Notes: generated from the letters alone by a model not told the origin. DNA of 64,000 nt from Pseudomonas sp. ANT_H4 (GCF_008369295.1 NZ_VOBG01000016.1:62001-126000); one strand, 5' to 3'; positions 45,856 through 55,516 are shown, counted from the first letter of the stretch. Made by a program: numbers and translations.

Positions 45856-46237
45856 TCAGTCAGAACGCCTACCACAACGCCAAATCGTAAGTCAGATAGA
45901 CCCGATAGTTATCCCGGTCGCTGGCATAGGTCGAACGGTACGTCGCCTTGCGTAGCTCGGCGCCCACAACTGGCCCACAACCGGGTACATCTGAGCCGGG
46001 ATTTTGCGTCGCGATTGATCCTGACGATTCTTCCTGCGAGCGCCGCAGCCGACCTCTGACCGCCCCTCAAGCGCCCTCTCGGAGCGCTTGCCTTTAATGG
46101 CCTCCCATCCGCGCATCATGCCTTCTTGTAAAAACCGTTTCAGCTCTGGCCCTGGCTGCCGATACCTCCTGACTAACTATGGGCTGGGCGAACTTCCAGC
46201 AACTGTCGTACACGTAATCTGTTCCTGGAGGAATTCG
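45856..46237. other. Intergenic region with a porin scrap
   Basis: The region of 382 nt holds a degenerate porin C-terminus (45869-45985) and the promoter and leader of the chemoreceptor gene. The open frame reaching back to 46088 from the chemoreceptor lacks family sequence before 46238. Confidence 0.5.
45869..45985 (-). pseudogene. Outer membrane porin C-terminal remnant
   Basis: On the minus strand the frame reads VVGAELRKATYRSTYASDRD then NYRVYLTYDLALW before a TAG at 45869. Alternating residues and a terminal aromatic are typical of the last beta strands of an outer membrane porin. No start or preceding strands exist, so it is a leftover of a deleted gene. Confidence 0.65.
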
Positions 46238-48157
46238 ATGAACCAGTGGTTCGGTAACATCAGCGTCAACCTGAAACTGGGACTGGGCTTCGGCTTGGTA
46301 CTGGTCCTGACTTCGATCCTGGCCCTCACCGGCTGGACCAGCCTCAGTGGCCTGATTGACCGTAGCAACTGGATGAGCGACATCACCCAGCTCAATGCTT
46401 CGCTGACCAAACTGCGCATCGTCCGCCTGCAATATATGCTGGCCAACGGCGACGAAACCGTGGCACAAAACGTGCAGACCAGCCTCGACGGCTTTGTCGC
46501 CCAGCAGCAAAAACTTCTGAACAGTTTCAAGAGCCCGGAAAACCTCAAGCTGCTCAACGAGCAGAAAAGCATCATCACCGCCTACCAGCAGTCCCTGAAC
46601 AAAATGCGCGAGGCCTACCGTGCTGGCAACGCAGCTCGCCAAACCATGGGCGACCGGGCTGACGCAGCGGGCGCGCTAATTACCACCCTGGACCGCAACA
46701 TGCGCCAGATGCCGGAAAGCCCTGAACGCTTCGCCGAGTTCGATGCCGTCAACCACGCCAAGGAACAGTTTCAAGTGGCCCGCTATGAAGTGCGCGGCTA
46801 CACCGGCAACACCAACCCGGACACCGAAGCCCGCGCCGCTGCGCAAATCGAGGCTGCAATCAAAGGTTCGAAAGAGCTGAGCACGATATTCGGCACTAGC
46901 CAACAAACCGAGCTGGCCGCACTGGAAACAGCCCTCGGTGCCTATCGCAGCGCGATGCAAACCTACAAGTCTGCCAACGCCAATATCGTCCTCGCCCGCC
47001 AGGAGATGACCGTCCAGGGTGCAGACATTCTCGCCCGCAGCGACGCTCTGTACGATATCCAGCTGCAACGCCGCGACGTGGAAAGTGCCCAGGCCCGCAG
47101 CCTGCAACTGATCAGCACCCTATTGGCACTGCTCGTTGGCATCATCGCCGCCCTAATCATCACCCGCCAGATCACCCGCCCACTGCGCGAGACCCTGGCC
47201 GTAGTGGAACGCATCGCTTCCGGCGACCTGAGCCATAACATTGCAGTGACTCGCCGTGATGAACTGGGAGTTCTGCAACAAGGCATCCAGCGCATGGGCA
47301 CCACCTTGCGCGAATTGATCGCGGGTATCCGCGACGGCGTCACCCAGATCGCCAGCGCCGCCGAAGAGCTGTCGGCCGTGACCGAGCAGACCAGCGCCGG
47401 GGTCAACAGCCAGAAGATCGAGACCGATCAAGTGGCCACCGCCATGCACGAGATGACCGCCACCGTGCAGGAAGTCGCGCGCAATGCCGAACAAGCGTCC
47501 CAGGCCGCCTCGGATGCTGACGGCCAGGCTCGTGAAGGCGACAAAGTGGTGGCTGAAGCCATCGCCCAAATCGAACGCCTGGCTGCCGAAGTGGCTCGTT
47601 CCACCGACGCCATGGCGCACCTGCAACAAGAGAGCAACAAAATCGGCAGCGTGATGGACGTGATCAAGGCCGTGGCCGAACAGACCAACCTGCTGGCCCT
47701 CAACGCCGCCATCGAAGCCGCCCGTGCCGGTGAAGCCGGTCGCGGTTTTGCCGTGGTCGCCGACGAAGTACGTGGCCTGGCCCAGCGCACGCAAAAATCC
47801 ACTGAAGAAATCGAAGGCCTGGTAGCCGGTTTGCAGAACGGCACCCAGCAAGTGGCCACTGTGATGAACAACAGCCGCAACCTTACCGACAGCAGCGTCG
47901 AGCTGACCCGCAAGGCCGGTGTGTCACTGGAAAACATCACCCGTACGGTGTCGAACATCCAGTCGATGAACCAGCAGATCGCCGCCGCTGCCGAACAGCA
48001 AACCGCCGTAGCTGAAGAGATCAGCCGCAGTATCGTCAACGTGCGTGATGTGTCGGAACAGACCGCAGCGGCCAGTGATGAGACGGCCAAGTCCAGCGTG
48101 GAACTGGCGCGATTGGGCGGGCAGTTGCAGCAGATGGTTAGTCACTTTCGGGTGTAG
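46238..48157 (+). CDS. Methyl-accepting chemotaxis protein with HBM sensor domain
   Basis: The start at 46238 (MNQWFGNISVNLKLGLGFGL) follows GGAGG at good spacing and gives 639 residues. Layout: TM1 (about 10-33), a periplasmic all-helical domain of about 250 residues matching the helical bimodular type (LRIVRLQYMLANGDE ... KEQFQVARYEVRGYTGN), TM2 (about 285-305), HAMP (about 306-360) and the signalling domain with the hairpin tip EQTNLLALNAAIEAARAGE. The length and domain plan match McpS of P. putida, which senses TCA intermediates; the ligand here is not known. Confidence 0.93.
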   Translation: MNQWFGNISVNLKLGLGFGLVLVLTSILALTGWTSLSGLIDRSNWMSDITQLNASLTKLRIVRLQYMLANGDETVAQNVQTSLDGFVAQQQKLLNSFKSPENLKLLNEQKSIITAYQQSLNKMREAYRAGNAARQTMGDRADAAGALITTLDRNMRQMPESPERFAEFDAVNHAKEQFQVARYEVRGYTGNTNPDTEARAAAQIEAAIKGSKELSTIFGTSQQTELAALETALGAYRSAMQTYKSANANIVLARQEMTVQGADILARSDALYDIQLQRRDVESAQARSLQLISTLLALLVGIIAALIITRQITRPLRETLAVVERIASGDLSHNIAVTRRDELGVLQQGIQRMGTTLRELIAGIRDGVTQIASAAEELSAVTEQTSAGVNSQKIETDQVATAMHEMTATVQEVARNAEQASQAASDADGQAREGDKVVAEAIAQIERLAAEVARSTDAMAHLQQESNKIGSVMDVIKAVAEQTNLLALNAAIEAARAGEAGRGFAVVADEVRGLAQRTQKSTEEIEGLVAGLQNGTQQVATVMNNSRNLTDSSVELTRKAGVSLENITRTVSNIQSMNQQIAAAAEQQTAVAEEISRSIVNVRDVSEQTAAASDETAKSSVELARLGGQLQQMVSHFRV

Positions 48158-48167
48158 CACGCTCAAC

Positions 48168-48197
48168 TCTGGCGAGGGGCTTGCCCCCTCGCCACAG
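48168..48197 (+). terminator. REP-like hairpin after the chemoreceptor
   Basis: TCTGGCGAGGGG pairs with CCCCTCGCCACAGA across a short loop, 10 nt after the stop. It is a REP half-element that may also act as a terminator; the U-tract is absent. Confidence 0.6.
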
Positions 48198-48211
48198 AGT
48201 ATGCGTCAGCC

Positions 48212-48574
48212 TTAAATTTCTTCGACAAACACCAACCGATTGCCGGACGGGTCACGGAGGGTCATCTCCCGCGTACCCCAAGGCGTCTCTTCAATTTCTG
48301 GCTTGGCATAGCGGTAGTCCTTGGCCAGCAATTGCTGCTGATACGCCTCCAGCCCCTGCGCCTGAATCCGCACCCCGACACCTGGCGAACCATCGCCATG
48401 GTGCTCGGACAAGTGCAACACGCAATCTCCCAGCGACACTTGCAGGTACAGCGGAAAATTCGCTTCGAAGCGGTGCTGCCAATCGATCTTGAACCCGAGG
48501 AAATCGACGTAGAACTCAACGGCCCTGGCCTCGTCGAAGATTCGCAGGATAGGGGTAACTTTTCCTAAGTGCAT
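48212..48574 (-). CDS. VOC-superfamily protein (glyoxalase/bleomycin resistance-like)
   Basis: The ATG at 48574 (MHLGKVTPILRIFDEARAVEFY) with GGGAG upstream gives 120 residues. It has the beta-alpha-beta-beta-beta VOC pattern: AVEFYVDFLGFKIDWQH, CVLHLSEHHGDG and EMTLRDPSGNRLVFVE. Members bind metals or drugs, or catalyse varied reactions; this kind, with an SEHHGDG loop, resembles the bleomycin-resistance type. It is downstream of the D-aminoacylase gene on the same strand. Confidence 0.85.
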   Translation of the reverse strand: MHLGKVTPILRIFDEARAVEFYVDFLGFKIDWQHRFEANFPLYLQVSLGDCVLHLSEHHGDGSPGVGVRIQAQGLEAYQQQLLAKDYRYAKPEIEETPWGTREMTLRDPSGNRLVFVEEI

Positions 48575-48603
48575 AGCGCTGACTCCCTGTTTAAGAGCCG
48601 CCA

Positions 48604-50067
48604 CTATAGAGCAGCAAACCCCAAGTGCAAATCCCCGCTACGCGCCAAAAACCGCCCCGGCCGCTGCCCGTTTGCCTGCCCGTCGCTGTAGCTCAACACG
48701 CCGTTGACCCACACCCTGTCAATCCCTTCCGCCGCGCGTTGAGGCTCCTTGAAGTCCGCTACGTCGCGCACCCGTAACGGGTCAAACAACACCAAATCCG
48801 CCCAGTGCCCTTCGCGAACCTCACCGCGCCCGGCCAGGCCAAACCGCGCTGCCGACAACCCGGTCATCTTGTGTACGGCGGTATGCAGCGGGAACAAACC
48901 CAGATCACGACTGAAATGCCCGAGCACCCGTGGAAACGCCCCCCACAAACGCGGATGGGGAAACGGATCTTCCGGCAAGCCATCCGAGCCAATCATCGAT
49001 AGCGGATGAGCGAGGATGCGCTGTACATCCGTCTCGTCCATCCCGTAATACACCGCCCCCGCCGGTTGCAGGCGCCGTGCTGCCTCCATCAGCGGCACCG
49101 CCCAGTCGGCTGCGATGTCCTGTAAATCGCGCCCGCCCATGTCCGGGTGCGGCGTCGACCACGTGATGGTGATACGAAAGGCATCGGTGACTTGCTTGAG
49201 GTCCAGGGTCGAAGAGCTGGCGGCATAGGGATAACAATCGCAGCCCACCGGATGGGTCTTGGCCGCCTGTTCCAGGGACGCTAACAACAGCGGACTGCGC
49301 CCCCAATTGCCGGCACCGGCGCATTTGAGATGAGAGATGATCACCGGCACCTTGGCGTGACGGCCAATCAGAAACGCCTCGTCCATCGCCTCCAGCACCG
49401 GCTCGAATTCACTGCGTAAATGGGTGGTGTACACCGCGCCGAACGCGGTCAGTTCTTCGCTCAGTTGCAGCACTTCGTCGGTCTCGGCGCTGAAGGCGCT
49501 GGCGTAGGCCAGGCCTGTGGACAAGCCAAGGGCGCCGGCCTCCAGGCTTTCCTGCAACTGTTCACGCATCGCGGCGATTTCAGTGGGCGTGGCGGTGCGA
49601 TGCAGGTCATCCATATGGTTGCTGCGTAGCGCCGTATGACCGATCAACGCGGCGACGTTGACGGCCGGGTGGGCGTTTTCCACCGTTGCGCGGTAGTCGG
49701 CAAAATGCTGGTAGACGAACGCGTCGCGCTTGCCCAGCAGGTTCATCGGGTCTGGCGGATCGCCGCGCAAGCTGACCGGCGATGCGCTGATGCCGCAGTT
49801 GCCGACGATCACCGTGGTCACGCCCTGACTGAGTTTGGGCAGCATCTGTGGCTGGCGGATCACCACCGTATCGTCGTGGGTATGGACGTCGATAAACCCC
49901 GGCGCCAGCACCCGGCCAGTGGCGTCGATTTCATGCTCGGCATGGGCTGCCGACAAATCGCCGATCTTTTCGATGCGCCCCTCGCGCAGGGCCACATCGG
50001 CGACATAACCCGGCGTATTGCTGCCATCAATGATCAGGGCGTTGCGGATCAGCGTGTCGTACTTCAT
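48604..50067 (-). CDS. N-acyl-D-amino-acid deacylase (D-aminoacylase)
   Basis: The true start is the ATG at 50067 (MKYDTLIRNALIIDGSNTPG), giving 487 residues; the long open extension overlaps the regulator gene. The amidohydrolase metal motif GFIDVHTHDDT is present near 65, with VTTVIVGNCGIS, HLRSEFEP, ISHLKCAG and the DGLPEDPFPHPR block typical of D-aminoacylases. It removes N-acyl groups from D-amino acids using zinc in the cytosol. It starts one nucleotide after the RpiR gene's stop, and a GntP-type permease precedes that gene. Confidence 0.93.
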   Translation of the reverse strand: MKYDTLIRNALIIDGSNTPGYVADVALREGRIEKIGDLSAAHAEHEIDATGRVLAPGFIDVHTHDDTVVIRQPQMLPKLSQGVTTVIVGNCGISASPVSLRGDPPDPMNLLGKRDAFVYQHFADYRATVENAHPAVNVAALIGHTALRSNHMDDLHRTATPTEIAAMREQLQESLEAGALGLSTGLAYASAFSAETDEVLQLSEELTAFGAVYTTHLRSEFEPVLEAMDEAFLIGRHAKVPVIISHLKCAGAGNWGRSPLLLASLEQAAKTHPVGCDCYPYAASSSTLDLKQVTDAFRITITWSTPHPDMGGRDLQDIAADWAVPLMEAARRLQPAGAVYYGMDETDVQRILAHPLSMIGSDGLPEDPFPHPRLWGAFPRVLGHFSRDLGLFPLHTAVHKMTGLSAARFGLAGRGEVREGHWADLVLFDPLRVRDVADFKEPQRAAEGIDRVWVNGVLSYSDGQANGQRPGRFLARSGDLHLGFAAL

Positions 50068-50068
50068 T

Positions 50069-50929
50069 TCAGTCTCCAAGCGGCAGGCAATCAGCGCCGC
50101 CGCGATAATCGTCCAGGGCCAGCTTGATCCGTCGCAGGCGTTCCTGGTTGTCGTCCGGCATGGCCAGGGCCAGCTCGGTGGCGAGCACGTCGATGGCCAA
50201 CAGCATTCCGTAGCGCGCCGCCGTTGGCTTGTAGATAAAACTGGTTTCCGCCGGTTGCAGCGGTAGCAGCACATCGGCCAACTGCGCCAGCGGTGAATCA
50301 GGCAGGGTGATGGCGATAATGTGGGCGCCGTAGTTACGGGCCAGCTCCACCACGCTCAGCAACTCCGGGGTGAGGCCGGTCAGCGAGCAGACGATCAGCG
50401 CGTGTTCCGGGCCCAGCGTGGCGGCGGTCACGCGCATCATCACCGGGTCGTGACTGGCTGCAATGGGGTACCCCAGCCGCACCAGGCGTACTTGCAACTC
50501 GTCGCTGCACAAGCTCGACGGGCCGCCCATGCCAAACGCATGGATCATCCGCACCTTGCCCAGCAGGCTCACGGCATCGACAAAACAACGTTGATTGAAG
50601 CCGGACAAGTGCTGACGCAAGGTCACCTCGATATCGCCGAGGATCTGCCGGTAAAACGCCGACTGTTCGGGCAAGCCCGCCGGGTCGAGAAATCGGCTGC
50701 CGACGCCGCTGGCCTGGGCCAGTTGCAGGCGCAGGTCACGCAAGTCACGGCAACCGACGCTGCGGGCAAACCGCGACAAAGTGGCGGTGCTGACCTCAGC
50801 CCTTTGGGACAACTCTTCCAGGCTGGCGGACGCGGCAAAGCCGACATCGTCGAGCATCAGCTTGGCGATACGCCCTTCGCCGGCACTGAAGGAATCCTGG
50901 CGGGCGCGGATCTGGTAGAGGATGTCCAT
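50069..50929 (-). CDS. MurR/RpiR-family transcriptional regulator
   Basis: The ATG at 50929 (MDILYQIRARQDSFSAGE) gives 286 residues; a TTG one codon earlier is possible. The N-terminal HTH_6 domain (LEELSQRAEVSTATLSRFARSVG) is followed by a SIS sugar-isomerase fold (about 120-260, IHAFGMGGPSSL and LIVCSLTG). Such regulators usually respond to phosphosugars; beside a D-aminoacylase and permease it probably controls this cluster, with an unknown effector. Confidence 0.92.
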   Translation of the reverse strand: MDILYQIRARQDSFSAGEGRIAKLMLDDVGFAASASLEELSQRAEVSTATLSRFARSVGCRDLRDLRLQLAQASGVGSRFLDPAGLPEQSAFYRQILGDIEVTLRQHLSGFNQRCFVDAVSLLGKVRMIHAFGMGGPSSLCSDELQVRLVRLGYPIAASHDPVMMRVTAATLGPEHALIVCSLTGLTPELLSVVELARNYGAHIIAITLPDSPLAQLADVLLPLQPAETSFIYKPTAARYGMLLAIDVLATELALAMPDDNQERLRRIKLALDDYRGGADCLPLGD

Positions 50930-50958
50930 CAATTGGGCTCCGAATTACAGAATGATGC

Positions 50959-52308
50959 TCATAACAAAAGTGACAGGCCGTAAGTCAGACCGAAGGCGAC
51001 CACCGAGATCAGGGTCTCCAGCACGGTCCAGGTCTTGAAGGTCTGGATCACCGTCATATTGAAGTATTCCTTGACCAGCCAAAAGCCGCCGTCGTTGACG
51101 TGGGAAAAGATCACCGAACCGGCACCGGTGGCCAGTACCAGCAATTCCGGGTGTGGATAACCCAGGCCCATGGCAACGGGCGCCACCACGCCTGAGGCGG
51201 TGGTCATGGCCACGGTGGCCGAGCCGGTAGCAATGCGCATCAACGCAGCGAACAACCAACCCATCACCAGTGGCGACAGGTTGAAAGCATGGGCCAGGCC
51301 AAGGATCTCATGGGTGACGCCGGCATCGATAAGAATCCGATTCAAGCCACCGCCCGCCCCCACCAGCAAGGTGATGCTGGCGGTCGGCGCCAGGCATTCG
51401 TTGGTGAACTTGAGGATTGATTCGCGACTGAAGCCCTGAGCCAGGCCCAACGTCCAAAAACTCACCAGGGTCGCCACCAGCAGCGCGATCACCGAGTTAC
51501 CGATAAACAGCAGGAACTGGTTAAAGGCGCTGCCGGGGGTGGAAATCAGGTTGGCCCAGCCACCGATCATCATCAACACCACCGGCAACAGGATGGTGCC
51601 CATGGTCAGCGAGAAGCTCGGTAGCCGGGTGCGTGGTTCGCGGTCGATGAACTGGCGTTCCAGCGGATTTTCCGCCGGCAGGTGAATGCGCGGCACGATG
51701 AACTTGGCGTAGACGGGGCCGGCAATGATCGCCGTCGGGATGCCGATCAAGATCGCATACAGCACGGTTTGCCCGACCGAGGCGTTGTAGGCCAGTACCG
51801 CCATCATCGCCGCCGGATGGGGCGGAACCAGTGCATGTACCACCGATAAGCCGGCAACCATGGGTAGGCCGACCATCAAAATCGAAACGCCTACCCGCCG
51901 CGCTACAGTGAAAGCAATCGGCACCAGCAACACAAAACCGACCTCGAAAAACAGCGGCAGCCCAACCAGGAAGGCAATGCACACCATCGCCCAGTGGGCG
52001 TTGCGTTCGCCGAAGCGGTCGATCAACGTGCGCGCCACCTGCTCGGCGCCGCCGGACTCGGCCATCATCTTGCCGAGCATGGTGCCCAACGCCACCACCA
52101 GGGCGATGTGGCCCAAGGTCTTGCCGACGCCCGCCTCGTAGGAGCCCATGATCGTGTCCGCCGGCATCCCGGCCAGCAGCGCCAGGCCGATGGACACCAG
52201 GGTGATGACGATAAACGGGTTGAGCCGGTAGCGTGCGATCAGCACGATCAATGCAATGATGGCGATGGCTGCGTATGCCAATAGCCAAACGCCCGGTGAT
52301 GCGGCCAT
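50959..52308 (-). CDS. GntP-family permease
   Basis: The ATG at 52308 has GAGGAG upstream and gives 449 residues; an upstream in-frame extension to 52362 lacks a Shine-Dalgarno. It has about 12-14 transmembrane segments and GntP signature blocks (LPLFFEVGFVLLVPI, VPPHPAAMMAV, GAGGGLNRILIDAG, MRIATGSATVAMTTASG). GntP proteins import gluconate or related acids with protons; in this operon an N-acyl-D-amino acid or hydroxy acid is a possible substrate. It is the first gene of the four-gene minus-strand cluster. Confidence 0.92.
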   Translation of the reverse strand: MAASPGVWLLAYAAIAIIALIVLIARYRLNPFIVITLVSIGLALLAGMPADTIMGSYEAGVGKTLGHIALVVALGTMLGKMMAESGGAEQVARTLIDRFGERNAHWAMVCIAFLVGLPLFFEVGFVLLVPIAFTVARRVGVSILMVGLPMVAGLSVVHALVPPHPAAMMAVLAYNASVGQTVLYAILIGIPTAIIAGPVYAKFIVPRIHLPAENPLERQFIDREPRTRLPSFSLTMGTILLPVVLMMIGGWANLISTPGSAFNQFLLFIGNSVIALLVATLVSFWTLGLAQGFSRESILKFTNECLAPTASITLLVGAGGGLNRILIDAGVTHEILGLAHAFNLSPLVMGWLFAALMRIATGSATVAMTTASGVVAPVAMGLGYPHPELLVLATGAGSVIFSHVNDGGFWLVKEYFNMTVIQTFKTWTVLETLISVVAFGLTYGLSLLL

Positions 52309-52559
52309 GCGGTACTCCTCGGAAAGGGTCACGTCGAATAGGTTGTGAAATTCATAAATCATTACCGAGGATTATTTTCAATTTTTATGAAAGTAAGTTT
52401 CGCCCACAGATAAGCGCTGTCGCTTTGAGATATGCCCAGAGACAAAGAATGAAAATCGAAGGTGCATTCTTACATGAGGATTGAGAGGGACGCTGGAAAC
52501 TCAAATGCCGGTGTCAGGTCATAGACAGAGGACCGAATCCTGATCAGGAAAAACCGACA

Positions 52560-52952
52560 ATGAATCGAAAAGCCCTGCTTGCCCCCTTCGCCGCCAGCGC
52601 CTTGTTGCTGGCCTTGTGCGGCACCGCGTCGGCCGCCGACAGTGCGGCGTTGAAAAAATGCATGGATGGCGCGAATACGACCGCGGACATGGTCAACTGC
52701 AACACCAAGGAAGCCAAGGTGCAGGACACGTGCCTGAACACCGCCTACAAGACAGCCATGGCAGCCCAGGAAGGCAATCGCAAACAGAAGCTGCAGGATG
52801 TGCAGCGCCTGTGGATCAAATATCGGGATGCCAATTGCGGGTTCGCAGGCTCGGCAACCGGCGGCACCATCGACCAAGTCAACGGTGCCAGCTGCTGGCT
52901 GGACATGACCCGGACCCGCGCGCAGGAACTGGAAAACCTTGTAGGCCCGTGA
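52560..52952 (+). CDS. Secreted LprI/DUF1311-like protein
   Basis: This 130-residue protein has a Sec signal peptide (MNRKALLAPFAASALLLALC ... ASA, cleavage near 25). The mature part has the DUF1311 pattern of paired cysteines and helical repeats: KKCMDGANTTADMVNCNTKEA, CLNTAYKTAMAAQ, LWIKYRDANCGF and an end with TRTRAQELENL. DUF1311 includes the LprI lysozyme inhibitors of mycobacteria and many periplasmic proteins of unknown role. It stands alone. Confidence 0.85.
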   Translation: MNRKALLAPFAASALLLALCGTASAADSAALKKCMDGANTTADMVNCNTKEAKVQDTCLNTAYKTAMAAQEGNRKQKLQDVQRLWIKYRDANCGFAGSATGGTIDQVNGASCWLDMTRTRAQELENLVGP

Positions 52953-52970
52953 AGTGATCCGTCGCTCTAG

Positions 52971-54416
52971 CTAGTCGTGCTGAACGCGGGCACGCTTGAG
53001 CAGTTTTTTGCAGCGTTCGGACAAGTGCAGTACCCGTAAATGCTTGCCGGCCTTGGTGTAGCGCTCGCGCAAGGTCATCAGCGCGGCGATGGCCGAGTAG
53101 TCGACGAAGCTCAGGTGGCGACAATCCAGCGTCACCTGTTCCGGGTCGCTGGCCGGGTCGAACTGGTTGAGGAACGGTGTGGTCGAGGCGAAGAACAGCG
53201 TGCCGTGCAAGCGATAGAGCTTGCTACCGTCGGCTTCAAGATGCTCGTCGGCGTACAGCTCACGGGCTTGTTGCCAGGCAAAGTTCAGCGCCGCAATCAC
53301 AATGCCGCACAGCACCGCCGTGGCCAGGTCGGTAAACACCGTGACCACCGTCACCGCAATGATCACCAGCACGTCATTGAGTGGCACCTTGTTGATCACC
53401 CGCAAGGAGGCCCAGGCGAAGGTCTGCTGGGACACCACGAACATCACCCCCACCAGCGCCGCCAGCGGAATCCGCTCGATCAACGGTGACAGGAACAAGA
53501 TAAAGAGAAGGATCATGACCCCGGCAAACACCCCGGAGAAGCGCCCGCGCCCGCCGGAGCTGAGGTTGATCACGGTTTGCCCGATCATCGCACAGCCGCC
53601 CATGCCGCCGAACACGCCCGAGACCATATTCGCCGCGCCCAGGGCCACGCTTTCACGGTCCGGATAGCCTCGAGTTTCGGTAATTTCGTCGGTAAGGTTG
53701 AGGGTCAGCAGGGTTTCCAGCAAGCCGACCATGGCCATCAGGATCGCGTAAGGGGCGATGATCTGCAGGGTTTCCAGGGTCCAGGGAATCTGCGGCAGGG
53801 CAAACGTGGGCAGGCCACCGGCGATGTGGGCCATGTCGCCCAGCGTGCGGGTCGGCAGGCCCAGCAGGTACACGGCAAGACCCACGCCTAGAATCGCCAC
53901 CAACGCCGGCGGTACCACGCGGGTCAGGCGCGGCAGCAGGTAGACGATGGCCATCGTCGCAGCCACCAACCCCGTCATCACGTACAACGGCGTGCCGCTG
54001 AGCCAGGTTTCACCGCTCTTGAAGTGCTCCAACTGCGCCAGCGCAATGATAATTGCCAGGCCATTGACGAAACCGAGCATCACCGGGTACGGCACCATGC
54101 GCACCAGCTTGCCCAGGCGCAGCAGGCCAAAGGCGATCATGATCAGCCCGCCCAGCAATACAGCGGCCAGCAAGTACTGCACGCCGTGTTGCACCACCAA
54201 CGCGACGATCACCACCGCCATCGAACCCGCCGCGCCCGAGACCATGCCTGGCCGACCGCCGAACAGCGCGGTCAGGGTACAGATGATGAACGCGCCATAA
54301 AGGCCCATCAGCGGGTTGAGGTGCGCCACCAGGGCGAAGGCGATGCACTCGGGCAGCAAGGCAAAAGACGTGGTGAGGCCGGCCAGGGAGTCGGCACGCA
54401 GGCGGGTGAGGTTCAT
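52971..54416 (-). CDS. SulP-family anion transporter with STAS domain
   Basis: The ATG at 54416 (MNLTRLRADSLAGLTTSFALLPECIAF) gives 481 residues. The membrane part has about 11-12 segments with the SulP signatures ALLPECIAFALVAHLNPLMGLYG (core LPECIAFA) and ESVALGAANMVSGVFGGMGGCAMIGQT (core GGMGGCAMIGQT). A C-terminal STAS domain (about 400-475, VTLDCRHLSFVDYSAIAAL) closes the chain. SulP proteins carry sulfate, bicarbonate, C4 acids or other anions; the substrate is not evident. An extension to 54566 runs through a REP element and is rejected. Confidence 0.92.
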   Translation of the reverse strand: MNLTRLRADSLAGLTTSFALLPECIAFALVAHLNPLMGLYGAFIICTLTALFGGRPGMVSGAAGSMAVVIVALVVQHGVQYLLAAVLLGGLIMIAFGLLRLGKLVRMVPYPVMLGFVNGLAIIIALAQLEHFKSGETWLSGTPLYVMTGLVAATMAIVYLLPRLTRVVPPALVAILGVGLAVYLLGLPTRTLGDMAHIAGGLPTFALPQIPWTLETLQIIAPYAILMAMVGLLETLLTLNLTDEITETRGYPDRESVALGAANMVSGVFGGMGGCAMIGQTVINLSSGGRGRFSGVFAGVMILLFILFLSPLIERIPLAALVGVMFVVSQQTFAWASLRVINKVPLNDVLVIIAVTVVTVFTDLATAVLCGIVIAALNFAWQQARELYADEHLEADGSKLYRLHGTLFFASTTPFLNQFDPASDPEQVTLDCRHLSFVDYSAIAALMTLRERYTKAGKHLRVLHLSERCKKLLKRARVQHD

Positions 54417-54505
54417 GGGGTTACCGGGGGAATAGCGAAAATAAGGCTTAGGATGGTACGCAAATGCAGGGGGTGGGGCCAGGTTTTCAGGGTCGACGAA
54501 TGACC

Positions 54506-54545
54506 TGTGGCAAGCGGGCCTGCCATAACAAGCCCGCTCGCCACA
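54506..54545. repeat. REP pair downstream of the reductase gene
   Basis: TGTGGCAAGCGGGC (54506-54519) and GCCCGCTCGCCACA (54532-54545) pair with one mismatch around a 12-nt loop. It lies between the SulP start and the reductase stop. Confidence 0.75.
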
Positions 54546-54595
54546 AGGTAATGTCAGGTGCTCCATTTCCTTAATTTACCGGCGTTAGGGCTGCC
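54530..54595 (+). repeat. Dispersed ~66-bp repeat, copy 2
   Basis: This aligns with 44229-44297 over its full length, starting at the REP half-site AAGCCCGCTCGCCACA and continuing through CTCCATTT and CTGCC. Confidence 0.7.
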
Positions 54596-54622
54596 ACAAG
54601 GTTTAGTGTTTACAGGGACCTA

Positions 54623-55516
54623 TCAAACCATCTCGTTGCGAATCCACTCCACCACGCTGGTGCGCTTCGGCACCCAACCCAACAGTTCACGGGCATGCTT
54701 GCCACGCACGCGGCTGTTGGAGCCCAGGCCGTAGTTGGCCATTTCATAGCCCCACTCGGCTTCGGCATCAGCCAGTGGCCAATCCTGTGGTTTACCCAGG
54801 TTCAGCGCCTCGGCGATGGCGGTAGTCATGTCGACGAAGGCCGCTTCGCTGCTTTCGACAAAGTAGAAGGTGCCGGGGACGTTTTTTTCCAGCGCCAGCA
54901 GGTACAGGGCGACCACGTCTTCAATGTGCACGTTGGACCAGATGTTTTGGCCGGTGCCGACATGGCGTACCACGCCGCTTTTGCGCGCCTGTTTCAGCAG
55001 GCGAGGCAATTGCACGCTATCGCGCTTGACCCCCAAGCTGTGGCCGTAGATCAGGGTGTTACAGATCACCGCCGAATTCACGCCGTCTTGGGCGGCAGCG
55101 AGGATCAAGTTGTCGATAGCCACGCGAGCGGCCTTGTCGGCGGTCGGTTCCGGCAAGTTGTCTTCAAAATAGATGACATCACTGGATTTGCCGCCGGACG
55201 CATCGCCAACGATGCTCGAACCGCTGGTGTGCAGGAACGGCTTGTTGGAGCCGCATAGCGCCTTGATCAGGGTTTCAACGGCCCCGCGATGGTCGCTGCT
55301 GGCGGCGTTGATCACGGCATCGGCTTTGCTCGCTTGCTCGGTCAGCAGGGCACTGTCGTCCAAGGTACCAATCACCGGAGCGATGCCCAGTGCAGTCATT
55401 ACTTCAGCCTGTTCGGCGCTGCGCACCAGACCCGTTACGTGGTGGCCGGCCTTGACCAGGCCAGTCGCAATGGAGCCACCGATAAAGCCGGCAGTACCGG
55501 TAATAAATACGTTCAT
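54623..55516 (-). CDS. NAD(P)-dependent atypical short-chain/epimerase-type reductase
   Basis: The ATG at 55516 (MNVFITGTAGFIGGSIATGLV) has AGGAGA upstream and gives 297 residues. The Rossmann nucleotide motif TGTAGFIGG is at the N-terminus; the Tyr-x-x-x-Lys of classical epimerases is not obvious, as in atypical SDR proteins. It lies next to a divergent-context LysR gene and a quinone reductase gene on the same strand, an arrangement seen for stress-responsive reductases. The substrate is not known. Confidence 0.85.
   Translation of the reverse strand: MNVFITGTAGFIGGSIATGLVKAGHHVTGLVRSAEQAEVMTALGIAPVIGTLDDSALLTEQASKADAVINAASSDHRGAVETLIKALCGSNKPFLHTSGSSIVGDASGGKSSDVIYFEDNLPEPTADKAARVAIDNLILAAAQDGVNSAVICNTLIYGHSLGVKRDSVQLPRLLKQARKSGVVRHVGTGQNIWSNVHIEDVVALYLLALEKNVPGTFYFVESSEAAFVDMTTAIAEALNLGKPQDWPLADAEAEWGYEMANYGLGSNSRVRGKHARELLGWVPKRTSVVEWIRNEMV

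Noticed and set aside
50071..50274. N-terminal extension of the D-aminoacylase
   Set aside because: Lies inside the RpiR regulator gene and encodes Cys/Trp/Arg-rich shadow sequence; the family start is at 50067.
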